NCBI GenBank assembly: GCA_914767715.1
Contig: OU612068.1
Coordinates: forward strand, 21,206,001 to 21,266,000
Source: Membranipora membranacea
Taxonomy: Eukaryota; Bryozoa; Gymnolaemata; Cheilostomatida; Membraniporidae
Direction: 5' to 3'
Length of the DNA stretch: 60,000 bases
The number at the start of each line of letters is the position of its first letter. The first letter of the stretch is position 1. A program made the position numbers and the translations under genes. Below the pieces are notes generated by a model. The model had not been told where the DNA came from, made no database searches, and saw nothing but the letters and a program-made list of their open reading frames with translations. Shown in pieces: positions 1-38,100 of this stretch.

Positions 1-615
1 CCCTGAGACTCCAAGATAAGATCCTCTGTATCCAATTATCATATATCTTTAGCTTAGGGAAGTACTTCTCTTTTTTTACATCTTATTTATGTTTTATGTA
101 AATATGATCAGAAAACATGGTTAAAAAATTCAACATGAATATTCATCTTCTGTTACCAGTCTGAGTACACTGTTATTCACTGTTATTTACGTAAGAAGAT
201 GTTATTCAAGGTTCAGGTGTTACATTTCAAATTTTAAAAACTGTTAAACTTGGTGAAAAAGAAATTTGATGTTGCTGCTCTCTCATTGCAGAATTATATT
301 GATTCCCAAACTGATAAAGCTTTGTGTTGCAGTTCATTCGAGCCTTGATCAATCCCTAACAAGTGCAACATCCTGATTCAAAGTTTGGCCATTCCACTGT
401 TATGGCTGAGAGAGCCATACTGAAATAAATAGTTGGAAGTCTTAGTTGAATGCAAGAATTCGCGTTGAAACTTTAATACTTAGCAAAAATAATATATCAA
501 TTAAGATTAACTAAGATCAACTAATCAATTAGACAGTAAGACAATAAGACACTAACACAAATCTGAATCAATCTCGCCAGCATAACAACTAAACGAGCTT
601 AAATATTTTTCACAG

Positions 616-13752
<13,137 letters not shown>

Positions 13753-16700
13753 GCTCACATCGAACGGAAATGATTATTCGAATCTCATATCAGACAAGGA
13801 TAGAACCCTGTTATCTAAACGATGAGCCTTTCACCAAAACCACATGGTTTCCTGGATTATTGCATCCAGAGCCTAACTAAACGAAACTCCCTACACACCT
13901 CTGGGTCTAAACAAGACCTTGTCTAGCAGTATTACATTATGCATAAATATCAGAGCAATGTTATTCTATGTCACAGCAGCAGCGTACTTTACCTACTATG
14001 GAGTCGTTTTGAACTGTCACGATTTGCTAGTCTTTCTATGCTGTTCATTTTTTCCTCAAGTCCGCTGTCCACTCATTTCATTTTGATATATATGACTGAT
14101 TGTCATTAATGGGCAAGTTTCAATATTGACATTCTCCATAAGAATTTTTTATGATTGATTTTTCTTTACAAGGTCTACCTACATTACATAGTGGTGTAAG
14201 AGGATGCAGTTACATGTATATTTTTGTACCTTACGTAAATTTAGTCATCGTCCCCCTACTCGTGATACCTGGTGCCATTGGCTACTTTACCCCCGCATCA
14301 AATATGTAAAGCTATGCACACTCATCACGTCATTGTATATAGAGAGTCAAACCGTTACTTCTACATACTAATCCTGTTGTTGTTTCATATCAGGCACTTA
14401 TTGCAAACTCAGCCCTGTGCAATTATTTCGTTAAATAAAATTATAATAAAAGTCTACAGTTCATAAATGCCTTGGTTCTATTTGTTTTTTTATAACGCAA
14501 CTTCCCACCACATTCAGTCTAGCCAACTTGTTGGTTTTGGTTTGATAGCCAATCAGATCAGAGCAAAAACATTGGCTACGTTCAGCCATCGCTCATCTTA
14601 TTGTTTGGTCCGCTCCTGTCTACATATTCTGTAACAACGACACGGCTATGACTTCAGCTGTTGAGATTTTGCCAAAAGTTGCACCTTGATATAAGTATCT
14701 TTTCCACTGATATTTCATATAAACTTTACCTTAGCGGTCTCGGCTGATCATTGGATGAATGAATGCCAGAAAATATGCAATTTAATATTCGTTTAGGTTC
14801 TTCATTTAGTACTTTGTGTTCTCCCTCATATCAATTTCCTCCGATTATGCAATCAATTGTAGGGCATTCTATTTGGTTCAGGAACCTCGGACTCCCCTAC
14901 AAGGCATATTCTCCATGAAGAGCCCATTGCTGTTGATAAACCATGAGTAGAAAACTCCAACAGTTACCCTACAACTACTCCGTTGTGGAGTGTTCCAAGA
15001 ATACTTATATTCTAATAGGTTGTATAGATTATTCTTAGACAGCTGACCTGTTATATGGACTTTCACAGTGTATATGGTGCAACTGAAATATTTTGAATGT
15101 TGCAGAGAGTTTACCTGGCCAAAAGATGAATCTTTATAATGGAAATGACAATGAACTGACTTATTTTACTGTCCAGTTGCAGACATCTTTGTTTGGGTTT
15201 TTCAGTGGGACTGAAAATTAAAAGTAACTTCCCAATCCCAACAATACATTGTGAGTTGATAAATCAAATGGCAGAAAACAACATACATTAATAAAAGATA
15301 TTAGCAAGTGGTGTTTAAATAGATAGATGAGATAGTTGATTGTAATAGAAACTTGTATTCATACATGTATAATAATAATCTAGTCAACACTAGTCCAATT
15401 TTTTTGTATCTATCTTTCTTTCCGTACTTTTAGCAACAACTTCTTTTACTAAGTTATAGTTTTCTATACTAAACCTCTAAACAATTCATTTCTCCTCTTC
15501 TCTTGTCACCTTTTTAGTCTATATCTATTTTCATATATCCTTTTTCAAGGTCTTGTCATGAGATTCCATTCTTGGGAGTCTTTCAAATTAGTAAGTTCAA
15601 GTAGTAGTAGCCTATCGTACGTATCTATGTAGGCCTATGCCCTATGACTAACTAACTCTAGTCTCTAACTAACTAAGTGATGCTTTAGTGACTAAAGCAA
15701 ATTATCACTGACTATCACACCGATGATCGCTCAAAATTAATTGGTCTTCTAATTAGACAAAACGCTCCCAAATTGCTCACTCTGAATGTATAGTTCCAAC
15801 AAAATAATTGACTTTGACTTTGAGTGATTGATTTATGTTCGACACTCTAGTAGGTCAAACTGAGCGAGCGATCAGAGTGCGATTTTTGCTGTTTCTTATT
15901 GAAAGACACCCCTGACTGAGTCATGAGTATCTGGATTTACAACAAGAGAACAGGTTACAAGCAGTATACTTACTTTTTCCAAAAACTCATCATCCAAACA
16001 ATTTAATGTTATGTTATGTAGGCTCCAAATCTTCTTGTGGTCAGAACTGCTCTCTCAACTTAGACTGCTGATAGAGTGTAGATCCAGGCAGTAGTTTGAA
16101 TGTCTACAATATACACCTTTATTTTTTAGCTAAGATTAATTAAAGTTGTGATACCTGTAAGTGACGCTCTCAGCAAAATCTCACTCGCAGCAATTTTGAT
16201 ACCCAAATAGTGGCCATAATCACATTTGTTCGATCAAAATTGAACTGGGTATGGCATGCATTGTATGGATAACAGACAATGAAAGAAAAACTTTTTGAAA
16301 ACTATCCAAAAGTCATGCTCAATTTCCTCAAATATATTTAACATAAAGTAAATGAAGTCCAACCAGATCTACGCTGGTCAAAATCAGAGTATACTGCGAG
16401 CTGCATCATATAAATCCATAGTGTGAAGCAAATTTATATAGACGCAGGCAGTTTTCCATCCTATTGTTCAAGAGGCATCCTTAAAAAACTTCTGATGATA
16501 GTCAATCTTCCTTCTTATTTATTCAACATACTTTAAAAACAATGAAATGGGAAAGCCGCTATTTACTGTACTGCATTTGCTGTATTTGCAAAAGGCAATA
16601 GGTTGGAGAACAAACAACTCTTGGTCAGCAGGTTTGAAAACTTCATACTTCAACAACAACTCACATGAATAGATCAGTCATCGGATTTACATTATGCGGG

Positions 16701-16886
16701 CTCTCCATGAGTTCACATAATTCGAATTTAGTTCTTTATTTAATAAATGCAAGTGCATAGATAATTATAAGTCGTAAAAAAACATAGCGGTCTCAGTGCC
16801 ATAAAAACATCCTGACATGCGTTCTGTGACTTAATTTGAGCTAGGCTTGTAATTTTTATTCTGTACTCTGGGCTTATCGTTTGGAG
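13753..16886 (+). other. ErbB 3' UTR followed by non-coding intergenic DNA
   Basis: The first ~700 bp is taken as ErbB 3' UTR, ending near the AATAAA signals around 14.44 kb. From about 14.47 to 16.89 kb there is AT-rich sequence with no convincing exon, tRNA or long repeat. Short open frames there have no recognisable domain. Upstream regulatory DNA for the next gene could lie here, but none was identified. Confidence 0.6.
14434..14450 (+). terminator. Polyadenylation signals of ErbB
   Basis: Two AATAAA hexamers (14434-14439 and 14445-14450) lie about 690 bp after the ErbB stop codon. Use as the cleavage signal is inferred. Confidence 0.6.
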
Positions 16887-17270
16887 TTAAAGGGCAACCA
16901 AGGTTTCGCAGCAATGCATTAATGGGTAGCAAATAATGTGCTGGGCAGCATCAGCTTTGTGCATTACGCGATGCAAAACTCAAAGTAGTTGCTGACTCTA
17001 AGCTGGGTAACACTTCAGTTTAGGGAGGTTCCAAGACTTTGCTGTAATAATTATAGAGCACAGGCTAAATAATAACAGGAACAGGAAACTGCTATGTGGT
17101 ATTCTCTTTTAGCTGAGTTTGAGTGCCTAATGGAAGAAATGTTTCACAAGAATTCTGGCTGAATAATCATCCGAATTATATTTTGTCTTTTTCCCCATGC
17201 AGAAGGTGCAATCTGCTATTAATCAATGGTCATCAATGAGAAGTTGTTTGAAACCTTGGTTGCACTTTAA
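16887..17270. mobile_element. TTAA-flanked MITE just upstream of the Ly6-like gene
   Basis: Flanked by TTAA on both sides (16887-16890 and 17267-17270). Inside are inverted repeats beginning agggcaaccaaggtttc, mirrored with one mismatch at the right end. A TTAA duplication is the hallmark of piggyBac-type insertion, although these termini do not begin with the CCC usual in that superfamily. There is no transposase. It ends only about 80 bp before the Ly6-like start codon. Confidence 0.7.
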
Positions 17271-17351
17271 ATATCATAACAATTACTTTATCATCTTTAA
17301 CTTTTCATTTTCATACAGCTCCACTGCACTGGAAACATAGGAGAGTTCCAT

Positions 17352-18577
17352 ATGCTCTGCATCATGAAGGCAACATATCAAATCGTTTTGATTATCATTG
17401 TCTCCCAGCTTTATGAAGCTGTGAGTCAGAGTGCGGCCGAAAGTCTAGATGAACTTGGAAGTCAGGATGGTCTTGAAAGTAGGTTGATCACCTGTTATCT
17501 TAGACTTTTCTCATATTGGTCAGCTGTGGAAGAGACTATTGTCCTGTTGAATAATAGGCCAGTTCGCAAACTTACCCAAAGTTTCAATGCAGCACTGTAT
17601 ACCCTTTAGTTAAAAAACATGAACTAAGATAGGCCCTTTTAAGGTATGATAATAGCCTTGATTAAATGAGGGATCACAAGATAACCAGTGTGCAACAGCA
17701 TGCAGAGAAAAAATAATCTTGCACTTACAAATCATTTCAGGTGAGGACTGCATAACTTGTTATACGTGTAACAGCTTTACTGATGAAGCATGCAGGCAAA
17801 AAGATGTCATACATCTGCATAAACTAAACTTCACTAAACAATGCTGTGGTGCGATGAGGGGTTGCCGATTCAGTTTGCAAGTTGGTAGGTTAATCTAGGA
17901 CCTGTCATTTTTTATATAAAGTGGCATGTGATACGTTACATCATGGCATCGTACTCAGCAGAAGTTCTTTCGGCATATTAGAAAAAGAAATATATTATTA
18001 TTCATCATATGATAATTACTGACTTGTATTAATCGCTGTCTAATGGCTAGCTTAAGATATTTCATCATACTCATGTATTGAAAGAAAATTATTTCATTAT
18101 AGGTTGTGTGAGTGGTATGCAAATTGATCGATCATCAACCGGGACAATCTTAGTCAACCTTCATCAGGCAATATGAGTTTTATCCATATGATAGACTTAA
18201 TCCAAAGACTACGGTTTTATCCAATTTAACAGCATTTGGAGTTGTTCCCCTCCCTTAATGGTAGTGGTGACCAACTATGAATGTAGGCAAGAGAGGACAG
18301 CTTGATCATTCATTTATGAAAATCAGTGTATGAATAAAGCAAACACAAGTGGACATTATTTTATGTTTCAGTTCATGCAACAACTCGTGTGATTAGAAGT
18401 TGTGCTATGAAGGGTGAGACAGGATGTACTAAGATTCAGGGTACAGATCGTAAGCGCTACTACTATGGAGAAACATGCGCTTGCCAGGCTAATCTTTGTA
18501 ACCATACCTCCAATTTGAGTTCAAATATTGCAACCACCATTCTAACATTGTTTATGTCATTATACCTATGTCTGTGA
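17352..18577 (+). CDS. Secreted/GPI-anchored Ly6-uPAR (Quiver/Sleepless-like) protein, 3 exons
   Basis: Exons 17352-17478, 17741-17884 and 18372-18577 join in consistent phase to about 158 residues. The product has an N-terminal signal peptide (ATYQIVLIIIVSQLYEAVSQ) and a Cys-rich three-finger-type domain. That domain starts with CITCYTC, has a central CC pair and ends with a CACQANLCN block typical of Ly6/uPAR proteins. After it comes a short Ser/Asn linker and a hydrophobic C-terminal tail with no basic end, as in GPI-anchor signals. The layout resembles the invertebrate Quiver/Sleepless group, whose known members modulate ion channels or receptors at the cell surface; that role is only an analogy. 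ATG 17352 is used; a second in-frame Met follows four codons later. It lies between ErbB and DHX38 and converges on DHX38. Confidence 0.85.
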
Positions 18578-18638
18578 ATCGATTTTGGCCCCAAATTGAC
18601 ACGATAAACTTATTTGTGATTAATGTTTTTAAATGCAA

Positions 18639-18644
18639 AATAAA
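18639..18644 (+). terminator. Polyadenylation signal of the Ly6-like gene
   Basis: AATAAA about 60 bp after the stop codon. The only canonical hexamer close behind this gene. Confidence 0.65.
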
Positions 18645-18854
18645 GATTTAGTTCCATAAAAAATAGTTTTTTTGCTTCTTAAAAGTCGCAGAAAAGATCA
18701 ATCATAGACTCGATGATACATTATAGTTCAAATTAGTTTATGGTTTTGTCATTCCTTTCATTTATGGCAAATATACCAGCATGCTGTCGAAATTGGCTGA
18801 TGGACTTAGGGTCATGATAGTAATAGTACAGAAATTTCCTTTATCATCAATTTA

Positions 18855-18860
18855 TTTATT
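18855..18860 (-). terminator. Candidate polyadenylation signal of DHX38
   Basis: AATAAA on the minus strand about 185 bp after the DHX38 stop. If both signals are used, the convergent transcripts end roughly 200 bp apart. Confidence 0.45.
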
Positions 18861-19042
18861 TACAGTACTCAGCTTTCTCTCATGACTTTTCTTCAAAAAA
18901 CTGGCCAAAAATGAATAAAAGTTGCTACTTTGTACTTAGTTAAGCATCATAACATGTACAAAAATATTCAAGGTTTGCTTTATCTTAGTAATATACAAAA
19001 TTTACAACACAATCGTAAATGCATAACATAATTACACCAATG

Positions 19043-31137
<12,095 letters not shown>

Positions 31138-32191
31138 GGTACAATACTTATTGCTGAAAAGAGCTTAAAGAAAGGTCTCTCCTTTGTCCTATATGTCAAA
31201 GCGCCTGTAACAAGGTAGGCAAATAATTAAGATTCGATCTTCTTGAATGTCTTTGGTTGACCATTCATATTTTTAATGAATAAAGTGATAAATGTTCATC
31301 AGGGTTGAATTAATTTTGAGTGCGCAGTTGGCTTATCGGCCATTTGGGCATACAAGCTTGTCTTCTCCTATAGCCAGCCCAATGTTTACCACTCTTGACA
31401 TTACATATATTATATAATTCTAATTTATCTCGTCTCTTTATATTCTTATCTATGTTGTTTATGAATACAAAGACTGAGATTGGGGTATTGTTGTTTGCAG
31501 ATTAGCTGCTCTGATCACTCTAACTATCATGTCTATAAATCAATTTTGGCCTGTATAGGCTGTCTGTGTTGACCAAACGCTCCCAGAAGAAATATTTGGT
31601 AAAATACAATACATATTCAATACATATATAGAATATATAATTACAGGTGAGTAACTCTGAATACTCTGAGTCAGTGAGTGAGTGAGTGCCAAAACTAAAG
31701 TGGTGGGTATAATATAATAAGGATCAGATTGGCTGGTCACAGTTTGTTCACATGTCTGGCTAAGCAAAAGTGTATATATCGTTCTTCTTTGGTCCTCAGT
31801 GCAGACAAGGCTGCACCCACCAATATTGTTGAATAGACAGTATAACTTGCAGATCATACAGGAAGATTTTACTTTTTCAACTTCTTATGGAGGCTGACAT
31901 CTTTGTATTTTAGTTCAGATCTCAGCCCTTTCGTATCTACATATTTTAAACGATGCAAATCTTTAAATATATTTGGTCTATACAAAAAACTAGCGAGCAA
32001 AATATTATTATTTCTAAAAATATTGCCTGAGTTCTACTTCCTGTTATGACGATAGGTGGAGGACACAAATCCGCACAAGCTGAGCTAAGATAATCTAATG
32101 GATCACAGTCCAAACACATCAACACCCAAAAATTAAAAAAATATTGCTATTACTGGAAGGCTGCAGCTTGCTGTTTATTCTGTGGTTTAGG
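31138..32191. promoter_or_regulatory. Divergent DHX38-VPS53 intergenic region
   Basis: About 1.05 kb separates the two start codons, and the genes are transcribed away from each other. Both are housekeeping genes, so shared promoter elements are plausible. No TATA box or specific operator was identified. It contains a (GTGA)n stretch near 31671-31687. An AG just before the VPS53 ATG (32189-32190) could be an acceptor for an untranslated first exon. Confidence 0.4.
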
Positions 32192-35100
32192 ATGGCTGCC
32201 ATTGAGGAGGATGATGACTATCTTGAAGCAGAAGATGAACATTTGAATGATATAGTTTCCTTCTCTCCAGATGTTCAAGAAGCAATTGATCAGGTAGCAA
32301 AACAACTCACAAGGAAAAGAAGTTTAACTGACTTAGTATACTAAACTTTCCTGGTAAAACTTTCCTGATACTTCCCATCACTACCACACCTGTCACCTTT
32401 CCATTTTATATTGCTCTGATATTCTATAATATTGATGACTTTGCATCATAAATCTTACTCCATGGGCCTTTGCCTGTACACAGAAGACTGGGTGTGCAAC
32501 ACGTTCTAATTCATTCATCCTAGGGATATGGGGCAAAGGGAGGGTACTGCATGTCCATATTTTGTTCAATATCACAATCAAATTGTTGCCCTTGTTTACT
32601 ATATATAAATGATGAAGTATGCCCTATGCAGGATATGAGATTAATATAGCCACCTACCTAGCTGTAGCTACAAATACTAACTGAACTGAAACACACCACT
32701 ATGTGTTTGATTGATTGATTTGTATTCTATCACTAACTGTAAAAGAAACAAGCAATTAAAAGATTGTATTATTAATATAAATGCACGTGTGTCTCAAAAA
32801 GCAGTCTTTGCCCCAGGCAGTGCGGTATTTAGGGTGTCTAAGCCGACCTGAGGGGTATCGTTTGAGGTGGTTCTGGATAAAGTGTTCGCCATCAGTGAAT
32901 ATCTGCAATACACGATTTTTTAAATGAGTGTTAACCAGAGTGTCGAGATCATAGTTAAGTTGTAATCCGAGCGAGGAAGCATCTTTAAATATTTTGCGCA
33001 TGTCCTTCTGATCTCGTTGATAAATGGCAGGATAGAGGACTGGTAGACAATACATTATAAGTGAAACAATAAAACTTTTAAAAAGCATGCATGCTAGTGG
33101 CTTGGTACTCAAATACAGAAAGTTTTTAATTATGTACATTGTGTGCAGGCTTTTCCATGCATTTGTCGACACTTTACTCTACTGATACATATAAATGGCT
33201 TTGAATGGAAATGGTTCAGTTTTATTTATCCTAAGATAGCAAATCAGTCGACATCCTAGGAACATAAGTAAGGACACCATGGCTAAATACCTTAAGGGAA
33301 AATACATTGATAAGCAGATATGAATAGTTCACCTACCCTTTTTACTGGTATTGATTGTGGCAGACAACTCATTGGTAAAGTGCATTTTAATGGCACAGTT
33401 CATATTCTCATCCCTAATTTCTAAGCTACAGTGGTATGAACTATATGGATTCCGCACGAGTTTTCAATAAACTCATGTTTGTTTTTACAGATTCTATTAT
33501 CAGAAGATCCTTTAGACAGACCGGACTTCAATGCTGTGGATTATATCAACACTTTGTTCCCAACTGAGCAGTCATTGGTCAACATCGACGATGTTGTGAG
33601 CACAATCCGTGGCAAGATCAGGTAAGGTTGCACTATGATGAAAATGTCGATATATAACATATTAACTGTTGAGAATCTCTAGGTTTTAATAACCCCGTAA
33701 TAAATAAAATATTCAACCATTGTGGATATATATTATATAGTCATGTAGATTTCTAGAAAAGAGCTGGTATAATATAAAATTTTCAGATATTCATACGCTT
33801 GCTATGTGCTATCGTACATCTGTGCCAGATGTAAATATGTCTATATACCTGATTGCACTATTGTACATCTGTGCCTAGACCAAGTTTGGTCCATTTGCCT
33901 GCATTCCGAGTCGCTCCCAATCAACTGGTCACGCCGCAGGCAAAGGCTTTGCTTTGCCTTGGCAAAGCCTTTGCCTGCGGCGTGACCAGTGGAACGGAGC
34001 AACAGGTATGCAGACAAATGGACCAAACTCTAATCTGTGCCAGACATATGAATATGTATATACGCTTGATATGCACTGTCTCACATTACTGTGCTGGTAG
34101 GAATCTGGATGAGGAGATAAGAGATGTAGTGAGAGAACAGAAATCTGAAGGAGGAGATGGTAAAGAGTCTCTACAAGATGCTCAGCTCGCCATACAGGAA
34201 CTCTTCTCGAGGATAAAAGATATCAAAACTAGATCAGAAAAATCAGAAGAGATGGTAAGCAAATTGATGCAAAGTTTGGCTGTCATCATTTTATGCACAA
34301 AGTTGGAAATAAACCACGGTTGTCCAATGTTACGTTTATTTTTAATTGTTGGGACTCGGTTATGTACTCACCAATCGATCGCAAATAACTTTTGTCTGCA
34401 GGTCAATTGACCTGAGCTTGATCTGTTTGCAATGTTTGCAGTATCTTAGAATGTAATATCATTGTTTTAGGTCAGGGAGATTACTAGAGACATCAAGCAG
34501 CTTGACCATGCAAAGAGAAACTTGACATCATCAATCACAACACTCAATCACCTGCATATGCTTGTCGGTGGTGTCGACTCCTTACAGTAAGTGACACCCA
34601 TTATTTCTCTATATGCTTTGACTGTACGTATCAAAAGAACTGCCTCGCATGAAATAGAATATTTTTTGCCTTGCGTCGCTGCAGCTAATCGGAGAATAAT
34701 TTCTCAGTGATGCAAATATTGTCTCGTATAACTAGACTCTCTTCAGGAAATTGCTTTAAAACCATTCTTATGAGTGTATTCAATCAGTAAAAGGTGAGGA
34801 ATAAAATTTAGATTTGTAATCAATGTCTAATGACTGCCTTTTTAGGAGTCTCACTATTCAGAGACAATACGGAGAAGTGGCTAATTTGCTACAAGCCGTA
34901 TTGAATGTCCTAGAACACTTTGAGAGTTACATGCATATACCACAAATCAAGCAGCTAGCAGAGAGGTGAGTAGCATAAATATTTACCAAAACTTTTACGT
35001 TTGTTTGTTGTTTGTCAAATTTATCACTCTTTCTCATGAGCTTCTAAAAATCAAAACCCCCTGGATTTGGCAGACAGTAATAATAATAATACAACAAAAA

Positions 35101-38100
35101 GCAGAGTAATATTTGGAATGTTATATTACAGAGTCAGGTTCCACTGTCATTATCTCCCAAGGACTTGCTCGAATAGTTTATGTTATGAGTGCATACAAGA
35201 CATCTAAGTAAATTTCAAGTTGATTTGCTTCCAGTTAGCCCATTTAATCTGACAGTCTTTCTTTTACATTTAGAGTGAAACAAATAAAGTCTGATTTATC
35301 ATCACAAGTAATCAAAGACTTCCGTGATGCATTTGAAGGACCAAACTCCAAGGTATTACTGCACATTTGTGTATTCTGTGTGATAATGCTAGTTCGCTGG
35401 TTTGATATACTTATTGTTTTAGTAGTAGAGTTAGTGAGTATGTGGAGTTGTCATGTCATGTATTGTGAGGGAACGATTCCTCTTTCCCTATCAAGAAAAG
35501 TGATATAAAACAGAGTGCAAACGCGGCTCGATACTTGATAGGCAATAAGTTCAATGTTTTATATTATCTTCAGGCTGGTCTGCCATTTCAATTTCTTGGA
35601 GATGGCAAAAATCAAATACATCATAAGTTAAGATTTTTATTTCTGCTGACCTCTATGTTAATTTGTTTTTAGTATGGAGTTGGTAATCCTGCTCTCTTGT
35701 CAGATGCCTGTAGAGTGATAGATGTACTCGATCCTAAAGTTAAGAGAGAACTCATGTCATGGTTTGTCAAACTACAGCTGTCAGAATATCTCGTCTTATT
35801 CAGTGACAATCAAGATGTAAGTTCATGACAATTTATCTTCTATGAAACATGTTTTACAACCCATTCTAAATAGTACGCACTGTATGCTACCTAATGTGTA
35901 TGCTCTCATCTAACTGAAGATTAAAATGAACTCGTAATATATTATCTTGTGTCTTTGAGTCTTCAGGTTGAGCCCTATTTCGTGAAAATAAGTTGATCTG
36001 AACTGAATCTGATTTTCCAAATATAGGTTTTAAGGCCTCTCTTTGTGAACTGAGTGCCCCAATTAGATGTATGAGTATGAGCCCTTGAGCCCTTGAACTA
36101 CCTGAAGTTTGAGCATATTCTATCAATAACTTATTGCTTTCTCTATACAGACATGTATTTGTTACTTTCTATCAGGTGGCGTGGCTCGATAAAATAGACC
36201 GACGCTATGCCTGGATAAAACGAGCTCTTGTGGAGTTTGAAGAGAAGCATGGTAAATTATTCCCTGACAGCTGGGAGGTGTCTGAGAGGATATGTGTGGA
36301 GTTCTGTCACATCACCAGAGCTGTGGGTCTTTACATCAGTGAATTTAATTATAAATTAAGCATAAGTTTGCTTATTGAACTATGCTGGTACTGTTGACCT
36401 GTTAGTGCAATGACAAAGCATGATTTACCCACTGTGACCTCAAAGCTCCACAACAAAATATAGATTGTGTTCTAAGATGCCTGGATTCTGGAACGGCCTC
36501 AAAATACCGAACGTATTTGTCAGCACCTGCAAGTTCGAATTATATAACATAAGAATAAGTTCAATTTTAAAATATATAATATATGTTGTATGTATAGCAT
36601 TATGAAATCACCAGTTGATAAATTATAGAGCTGAATGAAGATTTTGCCCAATAAATGCATAGCTCCGCATCAAAAAACTTAGATTGTCATCTCAAATATT
36701 GGAGTCAGTTCCAAATAACCAAGTGCATTTGTCAGTGCTTGTTTGCTCTGATCATTGTAGTGTGTATTGTTAGTACGTTTTGGATGTCACGATAATATTG
36801 TGTGCTATCTTTTAGGAATTAGCGAAGGTGATGGCCAGAAGGGTTACTGAGATTGATGTGAAACTTCTACTGTTTGCCATTCAACGAACAACAGCATTTG
36901 AGCAGCTTATAGCTAAAAGATACACTGGTGTCACCATGAATCATCATACAAAGGTACCCTTTCACCCTCACTACATTGAGAAGAATATATTAGTTAAAGT
37001 TTAATATACCTAGCTTGATGGGGACTTAATGTTAGCTAGCACTAATTTTGATAAACTCTGTTGGGAGTTTATTTAAATAAATGAGGTTGAGGAAATGTTA
37101 GTTGACTGGGAAATTTTTCTTGTATCCTACTCCTTGAGGACATATTAAAGCTACTGGAGAGGATAGGATGACAAAAGATTTCTGAAATCGATAAGTTCAG
37201 AATTGGTCTTGTGTGAAAACAGTATATGATATGATACTGTTTTTGCGAGGCCTTTTGATCTGAAAAATTTGAAAAACTTGTTGCTTTCATTTGACATATA
37301 AGTCAAAAATTTTTTTCAATTTGAGGCACATCTTGAATGTGCCCCAAATTGACCTGGCACTTCCTTACTGTTTATCCTTGACAAGGATTTGCAGCTGTTA
37401 CAAAGTGATCTCATATTTGTAATCATGACCTTTGTACCAGTTGGCTATTTGATCTAATGAATTGTCATTGTAGCCTGAGGTGCCAAAGAAAAGAGTTGAT
37501 AGAGGCAGTGACTCTTTGAACCCTTTCTTAGAAGATACACCAAACGAAGAGCCTGAAGTCAAATCAACACAGTCAGATAATGGCAACCCTTTTGTTGCTC
37601 AGTCAAATGGTGGCAATCCGTTCCTTGGCATAGTCTGTAAATGCTTTGAAACTCATCTCAATATTTATATAGATTCACAAGACAAGTAAGTTACTTTATA
37701 TAGAGGTTTGTGTGCTGTAAACAACCTCTTGATTTATCTCGATGTGGATTGATATAATAGAAAGCGTCGGCATGACATAATGTTTTGTTATCTTATGCAA
37801 GACAAGTAATTAGGCTATGGCAAATTGTTTGATTGGCAGTTGGGAATTGAAAAACTATTTACCACCAATCAGGCAGCGCTGCCAAAAGCTCATGTGACAT
37901 TCATAAGTATATATACCATTAGTATGGCCCCTACACAAAATCTTTTTAACATAGTCATATAATGGATTACCTTGACAGTGTTGCAATGATCTAAGTTGTC
38001 CCACCATTACTAATGGATTGAATTTTGAACAATATATTAGATTAATAAGATCGGGGTGACTGTTACATGGCGCATTAACACTATCAGTCCGTGATGTCAT

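Noticed and set aside
1-615. Search for an earlier ErbB exon at the left edge
   Set aside because: No acceptor plus open frame with receptor L-domain-like sequence was seen; taken as intron.
32144-32191. Upstream in-frame ATG for VPS53 giving a hydrophobic leader
   Set aside because: VPS53 is cytosolic and family members start with an acidic segment like MAAIEEDD; an acceptor-like AG also lies between the two ATGs.
33853-34410. 185-residue open frame on +
   Set aside because: It runs through the foldback element, an intron, VPS53 exon 3 and the next intron. Only 34101-34254 is coding.
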